Made by a program: the position numbers and the translations under genes | From: Selaginella moellendorffii | Taxonomy: Eukaryota; Streptophyta; Lycopodiopsida; Selaginellales; Selaginellaceae | Length of the DNA: 64,000 nucleotides | Direction: 5' to 3' | Assembly: GCF_000143415.4 (NCBI RefSeq) | Contig: NW_003314395.1 | Coordinates: 186,001-250,000 of the forward strand | Notes under the pieces: model-generated | Databases searched by the model: none | What the model was told of the DNA's origin: nothing | Seen by the model: only the letters and a program-made list of their open reading frames with translations | Part shown: in pieces, positions 1-9,804 of the stretch | Position numbering within the stretch: the first letter of the stretch is position 1 | Layout of the letters: each line of letters starts with the position of its first letter

Positions 1-515
1 CCATTGTGTAGAATGCTCTAGCCTAGAGCTCTCCATATCTTAGATAAATAGATAGATACCAGAGTACACGTGAAATACGTGAGCGTCGATCCATTAACAC
101 TGGGCCGAGGCTGAAGAAGGACGAGATTGTGAAACAAAACTTGGCAGGAAGAGCTCGTGCATGTCGCCGTTGGTTTCTCGACACAACAGTCAAGGATAAT
201 TTGTTCAATCTCTCAAGTATAGAACTGTGCATTTTATATTAGTCCCAGCTGCACCATACAGGGCATATCAAAATGTGTGGACTACAAAAATTTGAATTCC
301 CATATAATCTCAAAAAGACATAACAAGGAAAAAAAAGGAATGAGATCCTATACTAGTTATCTACCTTTAAACCTCGCAGCTGGATCACACTTTAGTCTCC
401 TACAAAATCCAAGAACCAGGTTCTGCTTCACTTTTTTCACGTTTAAGTTCATGGCAGAAGGGGCAACAATTGCTAATTCTAATGAGGCTAACGGGACGAA
501 GCTGGCCCACGAGCA
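1..515 (+). repeat. Left copy of segmental repeat (5' flank and start of M gene)
   Basis: This stretch is nearly the same as 4998-5575 and shares pieces with 11870-12365. It carries a relic of DUF455 exon 4 (about 100-190 forward, about 355-420 reversed) and then the M-family start codon at 451 with about 20 codons. The match to M stops near 515, where the sequence jumps to an inverted copy of the DUF455 5' flank. It lacks about 45 bp present at 5330-5376. No intact gene is encoded here; the short frames are relics. Confidence 0.8.
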
Positions 516-1349
516 TTTAAAACCCCCTCATCAAAATCTTCCAAGATTCATACCACTATTTTTCCATGTATCTAAGAAATGGATGAGCATTAGCGACATC
601 ATCATCCTCCATTTTCTTATCTATGCGATCAATGAAGACATTGGCAGCCCCTCTTAAGCTCTTTTGTCAGAGGCACCATAAGGTTTGAAGGAGCCACAGC
701 ACTGCGAGAGAAACGAGCAAAAAAACAAAAACAATCTCTGTAACAAAGAAATTGTAAATCTATTACGTTAAAAATTAAGTCTTTTATTTAAAGTGTACCT
801 ATACGTGTTAGCAGCAAAGATGATAAGTAAAATGACAGGAGTGCCTTTCAGAGGAATCCTCATCCTTTGGAACAGCTTTTTCACGTAGGAACCAGTGAAG
901 ACTACAACGACCAAAGCTAAATATGCACTCAATATTGACCACGATGCCTTGGTTCCGATGAAATCGTATACCACATACAGGAGGCTGAAGAGGAGCGGCA
1001 ACATCATCGTAGACAAGCTTGAAAAGAAGATCACCCAAAGAGAAGACATGAGATTGTCGAGCTCCTGAGCTTTTCTTTCCTTGTTATCAACAATTGCTAT
1101 CATACACCCAAATATGGAGATAGTTGCAGCCATAAAGAGGTGGAAGCAACGCCCCTTATCCGCGGGTGTTGCATTCTCTCTGATCTTCTGTGCCACGTGG
1201 CAGGCGGCCCCCTCCCAGGCTGAGGCTCAGCCTGCGCCTTCTCCACGTGCTTTGGGCCCGGGAGAGTCCTCCCCGATGAGGGAGATTCCCAACTGGAGAC
1301 ATGTGGAAGCCACAAAAGTGAAAGGTGTAATCAGCAATTTGGCCAATCG
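516..1349 (-). pseudogene. Inverted fragment: M-family pseudogene (M1) with DUF455 5' flank
   Basis: Positions 516-767 are an inverted copy of the DUF455 upstream region (compare 6060-6310). Positions 768-1349 encode, on the minus strand, the C-terminal two thirds of the M membrane protein, with four hydrophobic segments and the motif YVKKLFQRMRIPL. Relative to its paralogues the copy lacks three residues (GLA) before CMIAIVDN. A foreign GC-rich stretch of about 93 bp (about 1185-1277) interrupts the coding region, and the N-terminus is lost where the sequence joins the BAHD-derived fragment near 1350. It is called a pseudogene because the 5' end is missing and the insertion breaks homology. 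Confidence 0.75.
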
Positions 1350-2450
1350 CGCCACTATTAACAATGCCACTAGAAGAAAATTTTACACCAACTTTCATAA
1401 GGTAATGCGACTACCCACTGCATGTTCAGCCATTTAAAGCATATTTCCGGGACAAACAACAAACTCCGAGAGGGAAAGACGAGAGAGAGACACTCAAGGT
1501 CTCATTTTTAGTCTTGATTCTTTTGATTTCCTCTCGAACAAACGCAGCAAGCAGGGAAGAGATCTCATGGGTCTACAGGGAGAAGTAAGATTGAGCGGTC
1601 TCAAAGTGAAAGTCCACAAGATCTCGACGGTGGTTCCAGCCGGAGAGACCGAGCAATGCACGCTCTTCATGTCCAACATCGACCAGGTACTGGCTTACTA
1701 TGTCGAGACACCTACCATTTCTTGGCTGGGAGATTCAAGCTCAATCCCAAGCTGGGGAGGATGGAGCTGGAATGCAACCTCGAAGGGATCTCTTATCTGG
1801 GCGATACCAGTGTTCCAAATCAGCTCTTCCGCAATCTCGTTCTCCTTCCGTACGAAGGCAAGGCTCTCAACGATGCTCCTCTCATCATAATCCAGGTTCG
1901 TTCCTTGTTTTTCTAGCGTTTGTTCTTCGTTCTTCCTTGGAGAGAGCTTGGTTTCTTTGGGTGTTGGAATGCATGAGGATCGTATGGTTGCTCCGCTGCC
2001 AAAGGGATTCTCTGAGACCATCGCCGACGAGTACGTACGGTCGTCTGCGCTCCACCGTGGGAATTCATCTCTCCGTGGTGGAAGATCCGCTTCCAGGAGC
2101 TGCCGCTCTACGCGGGGCCCGTGGTAAACGACCGGGTAGAATTTGTTTTACTATAATGGTAAACAGGAGCCGGCAGAGACCTCCAAGTTTGGCTGTTGGA
2201 TTGTTTTCCCTAGGAAAATAGGAAAATGGTTTTTTATCGGACGGTGGACGGCGTCCGATGTGAAGCCCATCCCGACCGTTGGATTCGTCGCTTAAACCTC
2301 TTTTCCTTTAAGCTTTTGGCTATGGTCGCTGTGAGCCGATCTCCGTGGAGCTCAAGCGGCACCCGCATTGCCGTCGTGGGCTTTCCTCTGCGTCGTTTCT
2401 TCGTCGACGATTGCCATTGTCGGAGGCACCGTAAGGTTTGAACCACAGCA
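1350..2450 (+). pseudogene. Deletion-riddled copy of the BAHD acyltransferase gene and FabZ 5' end
   Basis: The order of matches follows 18440-20700. They are the 5' leader, a BAHD start at 1567 (MGLQGEVRLSGLKV), pieces of exon 1, the start of intron 1, scattered pieces of exon 2 (about 1990-2130), the intergenic spacer, and a shortened start of the FabZ reading frame (about 2320-2430). Several internal segments are missing, for example the codons after YYVET, the codons around the SFAAASCELR region, and most of exon 2 including the HXXXD catalytic motif. It cannot encode an active enzyme. The 3' end joins sequence that flanks M2. Confidence 0.85.
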
Positions 2451-2540
2451 CTGCGACAGAAACGAGCAAACACAAAAAAAAAAAGCTCTATAAAGTTCGA
2501 AAACTCACTATAACACAAAGAAACTGTAAATTTATCAAAG

Positions 2541-3086
2541 TCATTTTTTATATAAAGTGTACCCATACGTATTAGCAGCAAAGATGATAAGTAAAATGAC
2601 AAGAGTGCCTCTCAGAGGAATCCTCATCCTTTGGAACAGCTTTTTCACATAGGAACCAGTGAAGACTACAACGACCAAAACTAAATATGCACCCATTATT
2701 GACCACGATGCCTTTGTTCTGCTGAAGCCGTAGACAACATACAGGAGGCTGAAGACGAGTGGTAGCATCATTGTAGACAAGCTCGCAAAGAAGATCACCC
2801 AAAGAGAGGACATGAGATTGTCGAGCTCCTGAGCTTTTCTTTCCTTGTTATCAACAATTGCTATCATACACCCTGCTAATCCAAATACGGAGATGGTTGG
2901 AGCCATAAAGAGGTGGAAGCAACGCCCCTTCTCCACGGGCGTTGCATTCTCTTTGATGAGGGAGATTCCTGACTGGAGGCATGTAGAAGCCACAAAAGTG
3001 AAAGGTGTAATCCGCAATTTGGCAAACTTCAATGCTTCTTTGTTGGGGACAGCATTAGCTTCTGCAATCTTTCCCGCTTCTTCCAT
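2541..3086 (-). CDS. Orphan multi-pass membrane protein, M family (M2)
   Basis: The frame is intact and intron-free, 181 aa, from an ATG at 3086 (MEEAGKIAEAN). I see four or five hydrophobic segments: around residues 25-45 (ITPFTFVASTCLQ), 55-78 (FHLFMAPTISVFGLAGCMIAIV), 92-117 (LWVIFFASLSTMMLPLVFSLLYVVY), 122-145 and 157-175. A basic motif YVKKLFQRMRIPL lies before the last one. I do not recognise a known family. Five copies (M1-M5) lie in the first 13 kb. The N-terminal third of M2 resembles M5 while the rest resembles M1/M3/M4, which suggests gene conversion. It lies upstream of kinase K1 on the same strand. Function is unknown; a membrane location is inferred from hydrophobicity alone. 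Confidence 0.6.
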   Translation of the reverse strand: MEEAGKIAEANAVPNKEALKFAKLRITPFTFVASTCLQSGISLIKENATPVEKGRCFHLFMAPTISVFGLAGCMIAIVDNKERKAQELDNLMSSLWVIFFASLSTMMLPLVFSLLYVVYGFSRTKASWSIMGAYLVLVVVVFTGSYVKKLFQRMRIPLRGTLVILLIIFAANTYGYTLYKK

Positions 3087-3451
3087 TAAACTCAAAGTCC
3101 TTTCCCTGCAAGCTGCTGATTTTGTTGAGCGGGATGATGAGAGTGCTAAGATGGATCACATGGCCTTGATCGACCAGCAAAACACACTATATATTCTTTA
3201 GATTCCGTGGAATGCCTTGAATCGGTATTTGCCGCACGATAAGCGACTTGCCACAATAAATAATAACATGTATACTTTTCTATAAATAATAACATGTATA
3301 CTTTTCTTTGTTTTGTTCTTACAAGTCAAACTGATTCTGGCATTTTGCTACATGAGCAGCAACGAGAAACAAATCTCTGCAACATGGCAAGTGTCACTTG
3401 ATTTTACATGGGGATCCGATAACCTACAAACAGCTTCTTTGTGTCTTGTTC

Positions 3452-4348
3452 TTACATAATCTTGCAAATCAAGTTCCTGGTAAACAGCTCGCTGGTGTTG
3501 TTCACGATCCAGGGGTGACCAAGAACTTGCTCCACCGTCAGCCTCCGGCTCGGATAAACCTCCAACATCCCCATGATCAAATCCTTTGCCTCGCTCGACA
3601 CATCACTCCAATCCAGTGCAAACTCCACATTGTCCACGCTTTTCAGCAATGACTCCACATAATCAGAGTGGTACTCAGGGAACGCCACCCTTCCGCTAAC
3701 GAGCTCATATAGAATGAGTCCGAGCCCCCAAACGTCCACCGCTTGAGTGTAGTATTTCGGCCATCCGCCCTCACCAGCCCTGAGAACATCTGGCGACATA
3801 TACCCAGGGGTGCCACAAAGGTGGTGCATCTCGTCTGCCCGGTCAGTCGCAACCCCAAAGTCAGACAGCTTCACCTCGTAAGGTTGCGCTGGATGCGTCA
3901 GCAAAACGTTTTCCAGCTTCATATCCCTGTGCACCACCCCAAGGTTGTGCATCTCCCTCAGCGTCTCGGCCAGGCTCTTGGTCACAAACGCCGCCTCGTC
4001 ATCCGCCAGCCTCCCCACCATCTTGAGCCTGTCCCGGAGAGTGCACGAGCAGAGCTCCAAGATTAGGGATCCCCACCAGCGGCCCTTGCGCTCCTCCTCG
4101 ACCATGTCGTAGATCTCTAGTGTACCATGGCAGCCATTGAGTTTGAGCATGATTTCCTTCTCTCTCTCACCCGACCTCTCGAAGCTCTTAGCCGCTAGCA
4201 ACTTACCACCCATTCTAAAGCTTACAAGGTGTACAGTGCCTTGCCCTCCCTTTCCAAGCTCAAAACCCACATCGTACATCTTCCTCAACGACGACAGCTC
4301 CTCGCTCACAACCAACTCACCAGTCTCGACCGCTCTCCACACAGTCAT
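3452..4348 (-). CDS. Small Ser/Thr protein kinase (K1), CAMK/PPCK-like
   Basis: Single-exon kinase of 298 aa from ATG 4348 (MTVWRAVETG). It is essentially only a catalytic domain. The glycine loop is GKGGQG (residues about 33-38), the ATP lysine is in LLAAKSF, the catalytic loop is HRDMKLENVLL, the metal-binding motif is DFG, the activation segment ends GTPGYMSPDV, and a C-terminal HPWI motif closes the domain. The length and the HPWI end resemble plant phosphoenolpyruvate-carboxylase-kinase/CDPK-type kinases without a regulatory tail; the substrate cannot be told. It is nearly identical to K2 (9805-10701) and K3 (24380-25276). All key catalytic residues are present. K1 and K2 sit in a duplicated M-K-D block. 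Confidence 0.88.
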   Translation of the reverse strand: MTVWRAVETGELVVSEELSSLRKMYDVGFELGKGGQGTVHLVSFRMGGKLLAAKSFERSGEREKEIMLKLNGCHGTLEIYDMVEEERKGRWWGSLILELCSCTLRDRLKMVGRLADDEAAFVTKSLAETLREMHNLGVVHRDMKLENVLLTHPAQPYEVKLSDFGVATDRADEMHHLCGTPGYMSPDVLRAGEGGWPKYYTQAVDVWGLGLILYELVSGRVAFPEYHSDYVESLLKSVDNVEFALDWSDVSSEAKDLIMGMLEVYPSRRLTVEQVLGHPWIVNNTSELFTRNLICKIM

Positions 4349-4427
4349 GGCGAGATTAAACAACGATTGTTAGCGTGACCTAAAGGGAACTGCCTTTAAG
4401 TCTTGATCAAACCAGATTGAGTTATGA

Positions 4428-4993
4428 TCAAGACTTGCAGACCTTTGCGGTGAATTCCACGACATAGAGATTGTTTCCTTTGCTCGTTTCTTTCGCTGTG
4501 CCCGTGGCTCCTTCAAATCTTCCGGTGCCACCAACGATGGCGAAAAGAGCTTGAGATCCAGCGGTCGAGCTCCCGGCCTCGCCTTGAAACTCGAGGCTGC
4601 TACCATCAGCAAAGGAGCAATGCGAGGACTGGAAGCTCCCCAGGCCGGTGTTTGCGAGGATTCCCATGTATGTCCCCATGCATAACCTGGTATAGCCCTT
4701 GGTGGAGACCAAGAATGGGGCTGCGAATGTCTGCATTGATCCGGGTCTACCAGCGTTGTCTTTGGGAAGAACGTAGAACTCGTTTTGGTTGATCCCCGTG
4801 TCCGTAAACAGGGACTGGCCTTGGAAGGTGTAGGTCTTGCACTGTTTCACAAGATCCAGATGGTAGAAATTCTTAAGATCTTGACTAGCAATGCAAAGCA
4901 TGGATAAGAAAATGGAGTCTATACCTTGATGGACGATGCTGATGTCGCTAATGCCAGGATGATTAAGAAGATCCCAATTCCAGAGGAGGCCAT
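4428..4993 (-). CDS. Dirigent-like secreted protein (D1)
   Basis: Two exons can be drawn: 4925-4993 and 4428-4871, with a 53-bp intron (GT at 4924, AG at 4872). Exon 1 starts MASSGIGIFLIILALAT, a clear signal peptide, and exon 2 begins NFYHLDLV. The mature part has the dirigent-type beta-barrel signature, including IVGGTGRFEGATG near the C-terminus and DNAGRPGSMQTF. Dirigent proteins steer stereoselective coupling of phenoxy radicals in the apoplast (lignan and related pathways); the substrate here is unknown. Total length is 170 aa, normal for the family. A broken copy lies at 10781-11864 and a fragment at 7179-7270. The splice acceptor was chosen because it keeps the frame; the alternative upstream AG gives a stop. 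Confidence 0.8.
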
Positions 4994-4997
4994 TTGG

Positions 4998-5500
4998 CCT
5001 ATTATGTAGAATGCTCTAGCCTAGAGCTCTCCATATCTTAGATAAATAGAAAGATACCAGAGTACACGTGAAATACGTGAGCGTCGATCCATTAACACTG
5101 GGCCGAGGCTGAAGAAGGACGAGATTGTGAAACAAAACTTGGCAGGAAGAGCTCGTGCATGTCGCCGTTGGTTTCTCGACACAACAGTTGAGGATAATTT
5201 GTTCGATCTCTCAAGTATAGAACTGTGCATTTCATATTAGTCCCAGCTGCACCACACAGGGCATATCAAAATGTGTGGACTACAAAAATTTGAATTCCCA
5301 TATAATCTCAAAAAGACATAACAAGGAAAAAGTCTCTTCGGAGACACCAGATAAAATTGGAACGATAACAAGGAAAAAAAAAAAAGGAATGAGATCCTAT
5401 ACTAGTTATCTACCTTTAAACCTCGCATCTGGATCGTACTTTAGTCTCCTACAAACATCCAAGAACCAGGGTTCTGCTTCAATTTTTTCACGTTTAAGTT
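4998..5500 (+). repeat. Segmental repeat with DUF455 exon-4 relic and micro-inversion
   Basis: This matches 1-450 and, in pieces, 11870-12300. A DUF455 exon 4 relic lies at about 5095-5170 forward and about 5405-5465 in reverse, because the interval of about 5178-5470 is inverted relative to 12036-12287. It carries no open gene. Confidence 0.7.
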
Positions 5501-5501
5501 C

Positions 5502-6044
5502 ATGGCAGAAGGAGCAACGATTGCTAATTCTAATGAGGCTAACGGGAAAGAATCATTGAAGCTGGCCAAATTGCTGATTACACCTTTCACTTTTGTGGCT
5601 TCCACATGACTCCAGTCGGGAATCTCCCTCATCAGAGAGAATGCAACGCCCGCAGAGAAGGGGCGTTCCTTCCACCTCTTTATGGCTGCAACCATCTCCG
5701 TATTTGGATTGGCAGGGTGTATGATAGCAATTGTTGATAACAAGGAAAGAAAAGCTCAGGAGCTCGACAATCTCACGTCCTCTCTTTGGGTGATCTTCTT
5801 TGCGAGCTTGTCTACGATGCTGTTGTCGCTCCTCTACAGCCTCCTGTATGTTGTCTACGACATCAGCGAAACGAAGGCATCGTGGTCAATAATGGGTGCG
5901 TATTTAGTTTTGGTCGTTGTAGTCTTCACTGGTTCCTACGTGAAAAAGCTGTTCCAAAGGATGAGGATTCCTCTGAGAGGCACTCCTGTCATTTAATTTA
6001 TCATCAGTGCTGCTAATGAGTATGGGTACACTTTATATAAATAA
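5502..6044 (+). pseudogene. M-family pseudogene (M3)
   Basis: The start (MAEGATIANSNEANGKESLK) and most of the sequence match the intact copy M4. Two in-frame stops break it: TGA at 5607-5609 where M4 has TGT (Cys), and TAA at 5994-5996 where M4 has TTA (Leu). Both are single-base changes. The original stop would be 6042-6044. A downstream Met could still give a 104-aa partial protein. It is followed, as in the intact block, by the 5' flank of DUF455. Confidence 0.85.
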
Positions 6045-6306
6045 AAGACTTAATTTTATAACGTGATAGATTTACAATTTCCTTTGTTACAGAGATTGTT
6101 TTTGTTTACTTGCTCGTTTCTCTCGCAGTGCCGTGGCTCCTTCAAACCTTATGGTGCTTCCGACAATGCCGAAAAGAGCTTAAGAGGGGGCTGCCAATGT
6201 CTTCATTGACCGCATGGATAAGAAAATGGAGGACGATGATGTCGCTAATGCTCATCCATTTCTTAGATACATAGAAAAATAGTGGCATGAATCTTGGGAG
6301 ATTTTG

Positions 6307-7112
6307 ATGAGGGGGTTTAAAGGTTTTAGCAGCTGCTCGTGGGCAATGCAGCAACACCAGGAGTGGGCGGGGCTCCAGTCGTGGAGGTCCCCGGCGGCGC
6401 CACCCAATGAGCGGCGCCGCTGGGGGGATGCCGGCCCTGAGATGGTGGCGACTCCCTTAGATCACGCTGGTTCTTTCTCTCCTCCCCCTCGCAGCCTCGC
6501 GGAATGGGGCGCCTTGATCCTCGCCACCCCTCGTCCACTCTCCAAATCCCACTTGACGCACCACGCTTACAAGCTTTGGTGCAGTGGTGCTCTTCCGATT
6601 GGTGTAGCGGTCGCCATGGATTCTCCCGCAAGGCCAGAGAAGCCTCAGCTGGTAAGATTCTTCTTCTTTTCTCTCGAAGTTCTAGACATTCGTTTGTTCT
6701 TGCTGTGCCTATAGGTGCATCCAAGGAGAGTTCCAACAGCCAAAGTTCTGGGGATATCTCCCAGCGTTCATATGATCCATAACTTGGCACACATCGAGCT
6801 CAACGCCGTGGATCTTGCATGGGACACTGTGGTGCGCTTCTCGGCGTCGGGTGGCGAGCTCGATTCGCAGTTTTTCGCGGATTTTGCTCACGTTGCGGAC
6901 GACGAGAGCCGGCATTTCTGCTGGTGCGAGCAGCGATTGAAGGAGCTTGGTTCCAGGTATTTAGAAACTTGTAGTTTTCTCTTCATTTATCGTTTCTTTA
7001 CCATAGTTACGGAGATGTTCCGGCGCACAATTTGCTCTGGAAGGATTGCCAGAAAACTTCTGGAAGCGTGGATGCTCGTCTCGCAGTTATTCCAATGGTC
7101 CAGGTGCCTATA
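6307..7112 (+). pseudogene. 5' fragment of DUF455 ferritin-like gene (exons 1-3)
   Basis: Exons match the intact gene at 16786-17582 with a constant offset of 10479: 6307-6651, 6715-6956 and 7007-7103. The conserved DUF455 motif HIELNAVDLAWD is present in exon 2. The match stops at about 7112 inside intron 3. From there the sequence continues into a piece of LOL intron, then a dirigent fragment. Exons 4-6 are missing, so the four-helix metal-binding fold would be incomplete. Confidence 0.88.
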
Positions 7113-7125
7113 CGCTTCCACTTGA

Positions 7126-7270
7126 AGAGCTAAGAACTATTCTACCAAGCAACGAAAGTAGAAATAGAAGGAATGGCAAAACGGGGATCAACCAAAACGA
7201 GTTCTACGTTCTTCCCAAAGACAACACTGGTAGACCCGGATCAATGCAGATATTCGCAGCCCCATTCTTG
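7126..7270. other. Patchwork junction: LOL intron piece plus dirigent exon piece
   Basis: Positions 7126-7178 match 26432-26484, inside intron 1 of the LOL gene, with one mismatch. About 7179-7270 match the middle of the dirigent exon (compare minus strand 4712-4805), encoding TGINQNEFYVLPKDN. The sequence then passes into the ANKRD13-like gene in a different frame. Three unrelated genes are thus joined within about 180 bp. Confidence 0.85.
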
Positions 7271-7287
7271 CCAATCTCAGGGCGGAC

Positions 7288-8827
7288 ATGACACTCGCGG
7301 GCTTCGATGGTTTCAGGATCCAGAGGTCGGACCAGAGCGTTCCCTTTTTGGGCGATGGAAGCGACGACAGCAAGCTCCCTTCCGGGACCCTCTGTGTTCT
7401 CAGCCACAAAGAGAAGGAGATCATGAACGCTTTGGACGGTGCCGGAGTCCAGCCCACGGAGTCCGAGATCGCGCAAGAGGTGGCGGTTTTGTCACAAACC
7501 AATATCTACAGGCCGGGGATCGATGTCACACAGGCCGAGCTCCAGCCGCATTTGACGTGGAGGAGGCAAGAGAAAACCGAGATGGTGGGCTCGTGGAAGG
7601 CGAAGATATACGACATGCATCATGTGACTGTCAGTGTCCGGTCGCGAAGGGTTCCAGGAGCCATGACAGACGAGGAGCTGTTCGCTTCAGAAGAGGCCGA
7701 GGGAGAGGACGACGAAGACTACACCGATCTTCTAACCGAGGAGGAGAAGCAGCAACTGGACTCGGCGCTCAAGGCCGAGAATGGCGAGTTTATCGAGAAG
7801 GGATTTGACAAGGGTGGCAAGGACAACAGCAAGCTTCGCAGGCGCTTGGAGAACGGGGGGGATGATATTATATTGGACGGATTGCTCGACGATGATATGA
7901 GCGTAGGTGGTGCTTCGTCTGGCTCGGATATCCACAGGGAGGACAGGAAGAGCTGGTTTAGCTGGGGGAAGAAGAGCGTCAAGCATGAAAACGCAAAGAA
8001 GGTGGAGCCGGCAAGGAAGTCTCTCAGCGTAGAAGTAGAGCGGGGTGGCAGGAATAACAGCAGAGGTCTTTCGACAGGCGACCATCGAATTATAGAGCGG
8101 AGGACACATTCGAGCTCAAGAAGGGATACATGGACAAGCCTGCCAGGAAGAGCGTAAGCAGGGAGTCGATTCACAAGCCTGGAAAGGCTGGCGCTGAAAA
8201 CGAGTACCAGAAGGGATTGAGGCCGGTGCTGTGGCTCACGCCGGATTTTCCTCTGAGCACTGAGGAGTTTGTGCCGCTGCTGGACATCCTGTCCAACAAA
8301 GTGAAAGCGATTCGGAGGCTACGTGAGCTCTTGACAACCAAGCTACCGACTGGAACGTTTCCAGTCAAGGTAAGTTTATTTTCTTTTCTCGTTTCTCCAG
8401 TTCTTCGGTGACCAAACTTTGTTTGTTTTTTGCTTCGTCTCAGCTGGCCATACCAGTAGTGCCCACCATCAGAGTCGTCGTGACTTTCACTCGCTTTGAC
8501 GAGATCCGCGCGCCGTCGGAGGAGTTTTCCACGCCACTCTCGAGTCCTCGCCACTTCCAAGACGCAAAAGCCAAGGAGGGCGATGCTCCGCAAGCACAGG
8601 CATCATCGGCGAGTTCATGGTTTTCGTGGATGCGACCTCACAGCCAGGCAAGCTCGTCGGCGGTGTCGGACGATCACGGGCCCGACTTGGTGGATCCGTT
8701 TCTCATCCCCAGTGACTACACCTGGGTGGACGTGAACGAGAAGAAGCGGCGAGCCAAGGACAAGAAATCGAAGAGCAAGAAGAATAAGAAGCCTCCTCCA
8801 GCGCAGGGAGAGACAACGAAGGGCTAG
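7288..8827 (+). pseudogene. 5'-truncated ANKRD13-like (GPCR-chaperone domain) gene
   Basis: The sequence encodes the C-terminal part of plant ANKRD13-type proteins: FRIQRSDQSVPFLGDG, LCVLSHKEKE, MSQTNIYRPGID-like VLSQTNIYRPGIDV, WRRQEKTEMVG, then GLRPVLWLTPDFPL and KVKAIRRLRELLTTKLP. The N-terminal ankyrin repeats expected in the family are absent; the 5' side is a dirigent fragment instead. One intron (8370-8443) separates GTFPVK from LAIPVVPTIR. The frame shifts near 8055-8067: upstream runs in one frame, while NYRAEDTFELKKGYMDK and the rest run in another. The family is thought to act in endomembrane trafficking or ubiquitin binding. Loss of the 5' end plus the shift make a pseudogene the best reading, although a protein from Met 7288 is not excluded. 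Confidence 0.75.
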
Positions 8828-8926
8828 TCTGCTTGCTAGCTCTCACAAGTTACAACAAACAAAGGCTTTTGGATTTATTTTTTGTAGGCGATTTACCACA
8901 CGAAATGAAATTCTTGTGTTCTTTCT

Positions 8927-9463
8927 TCACTTGTTGTATAGGGTGGAACCATACGAATTAGCAGCGATGATGATCAGGAGCGTGATATAAGTGCCCCTCA
9001 GAGGAATTTTGATCAGCTTTTTCACGTAGGAACCAACGAGGATTAGAATGCCGACGAGAAAACACGCACCCATGGTCGACCACGATGCCTTCGCTTCGCT
9101 AAAGTCGTAGGCAACATAGAAGAAGCTGAAAAAGAGTGGTGTCATCATCACGGACAAGCTCGTAAAGAAGATCATCGACATAGAGAGCATGAGCTTTTTG
9201 GCCTCTAGAGCTTTTCCCTGATCGTTATCAAGAAATGCTATTAGACACCCTGCCAATCCAAATGCCGAGATGATTGAAGCGAGAAGAAAGTGGAAGCAAC
9301 GCCCCTTTTCCACTGGTGTGGCATCCTTTTTGATGAGGGAGATCCCTGACTGGAGGCATGTCGAAGCCACAAAAGTGAAAGGCGTAATCAGCAATTTGGC
9401 AAACTTCAATGCTTCTTTGTTGGGGGCAGCATTAGCTTCTGCAATCTTTCCCGCTTCTTCCAT
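8927..9463 (-). CDS. Orphan multi-pass membrane protein, M family (M5)
   Basis: Intact frame of 178 aa from ATG 9463 (MEEAGKIAEANAAPNKEAL). It is the most divergent copy of the family, with CLIAFLDNDQGKALEAKK where the others have CMIAIVDNKERKAQELDN, and a shorter linker YVKKLIKIPLRGT. The hydrophobic pattern of four to five membrane segments is kept although the sequence differs, which suggests selection on the protein. It heads the second M-K-D block, upstream of K2 on the same strand. No known domain is recognised. Confidence 0.6.
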   Translation of the reverse strand: MEEAGKIAEANAAPNKEALKFAKLLITPFTFVASTCLQSGISLIKKDATPVEKGRCFHFLLASIISAFGLAGCLIAFLDNDQGKALEAKKLMLSMSMIFFTSLSVMMTPLFFSFFYVAYDFSEAKASWSTMGACFLVGILILVGSYVKKLIKIPLRGTYITLLIIIAANSYGSTLYNK

Positions 9464-9804
9464 TAAACTCAAAGTCCTTCCCCTGCAAGCTGCCGATTTT
9501 GTTGAGCGGGATGATGAAGTGCTAATCTGGATCACATGGCCTTGATCGACCAGCAAAACACATTATATATTCTTTAGATTCCGTGGAATGCCTTGAATCG
9601 GTATTTGCCGCACGATAAGCGACTTGCCACGACTTGCCACAAATAATCATATGTATACGTTTCTTTGTTTTTTTCTTACAAGTCAAACTGATTCTGGCAT
9701 TTTGCTACATGAATAGCATTAAGGGAAACAAATCGCTGCAAACCGGCAAGTGTCACTTGATTTTACATCCAATAACCTACAAACAGTTTCTTTTTGTCTT
9801 GTTC

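Noticed and set aside
3743..4373. Plus-strand frames opposite the kinase genes (repeated in all three copies)
   Set aside because: They recur only because the kinase DNA recurs; the kinase frame explains the conservation.
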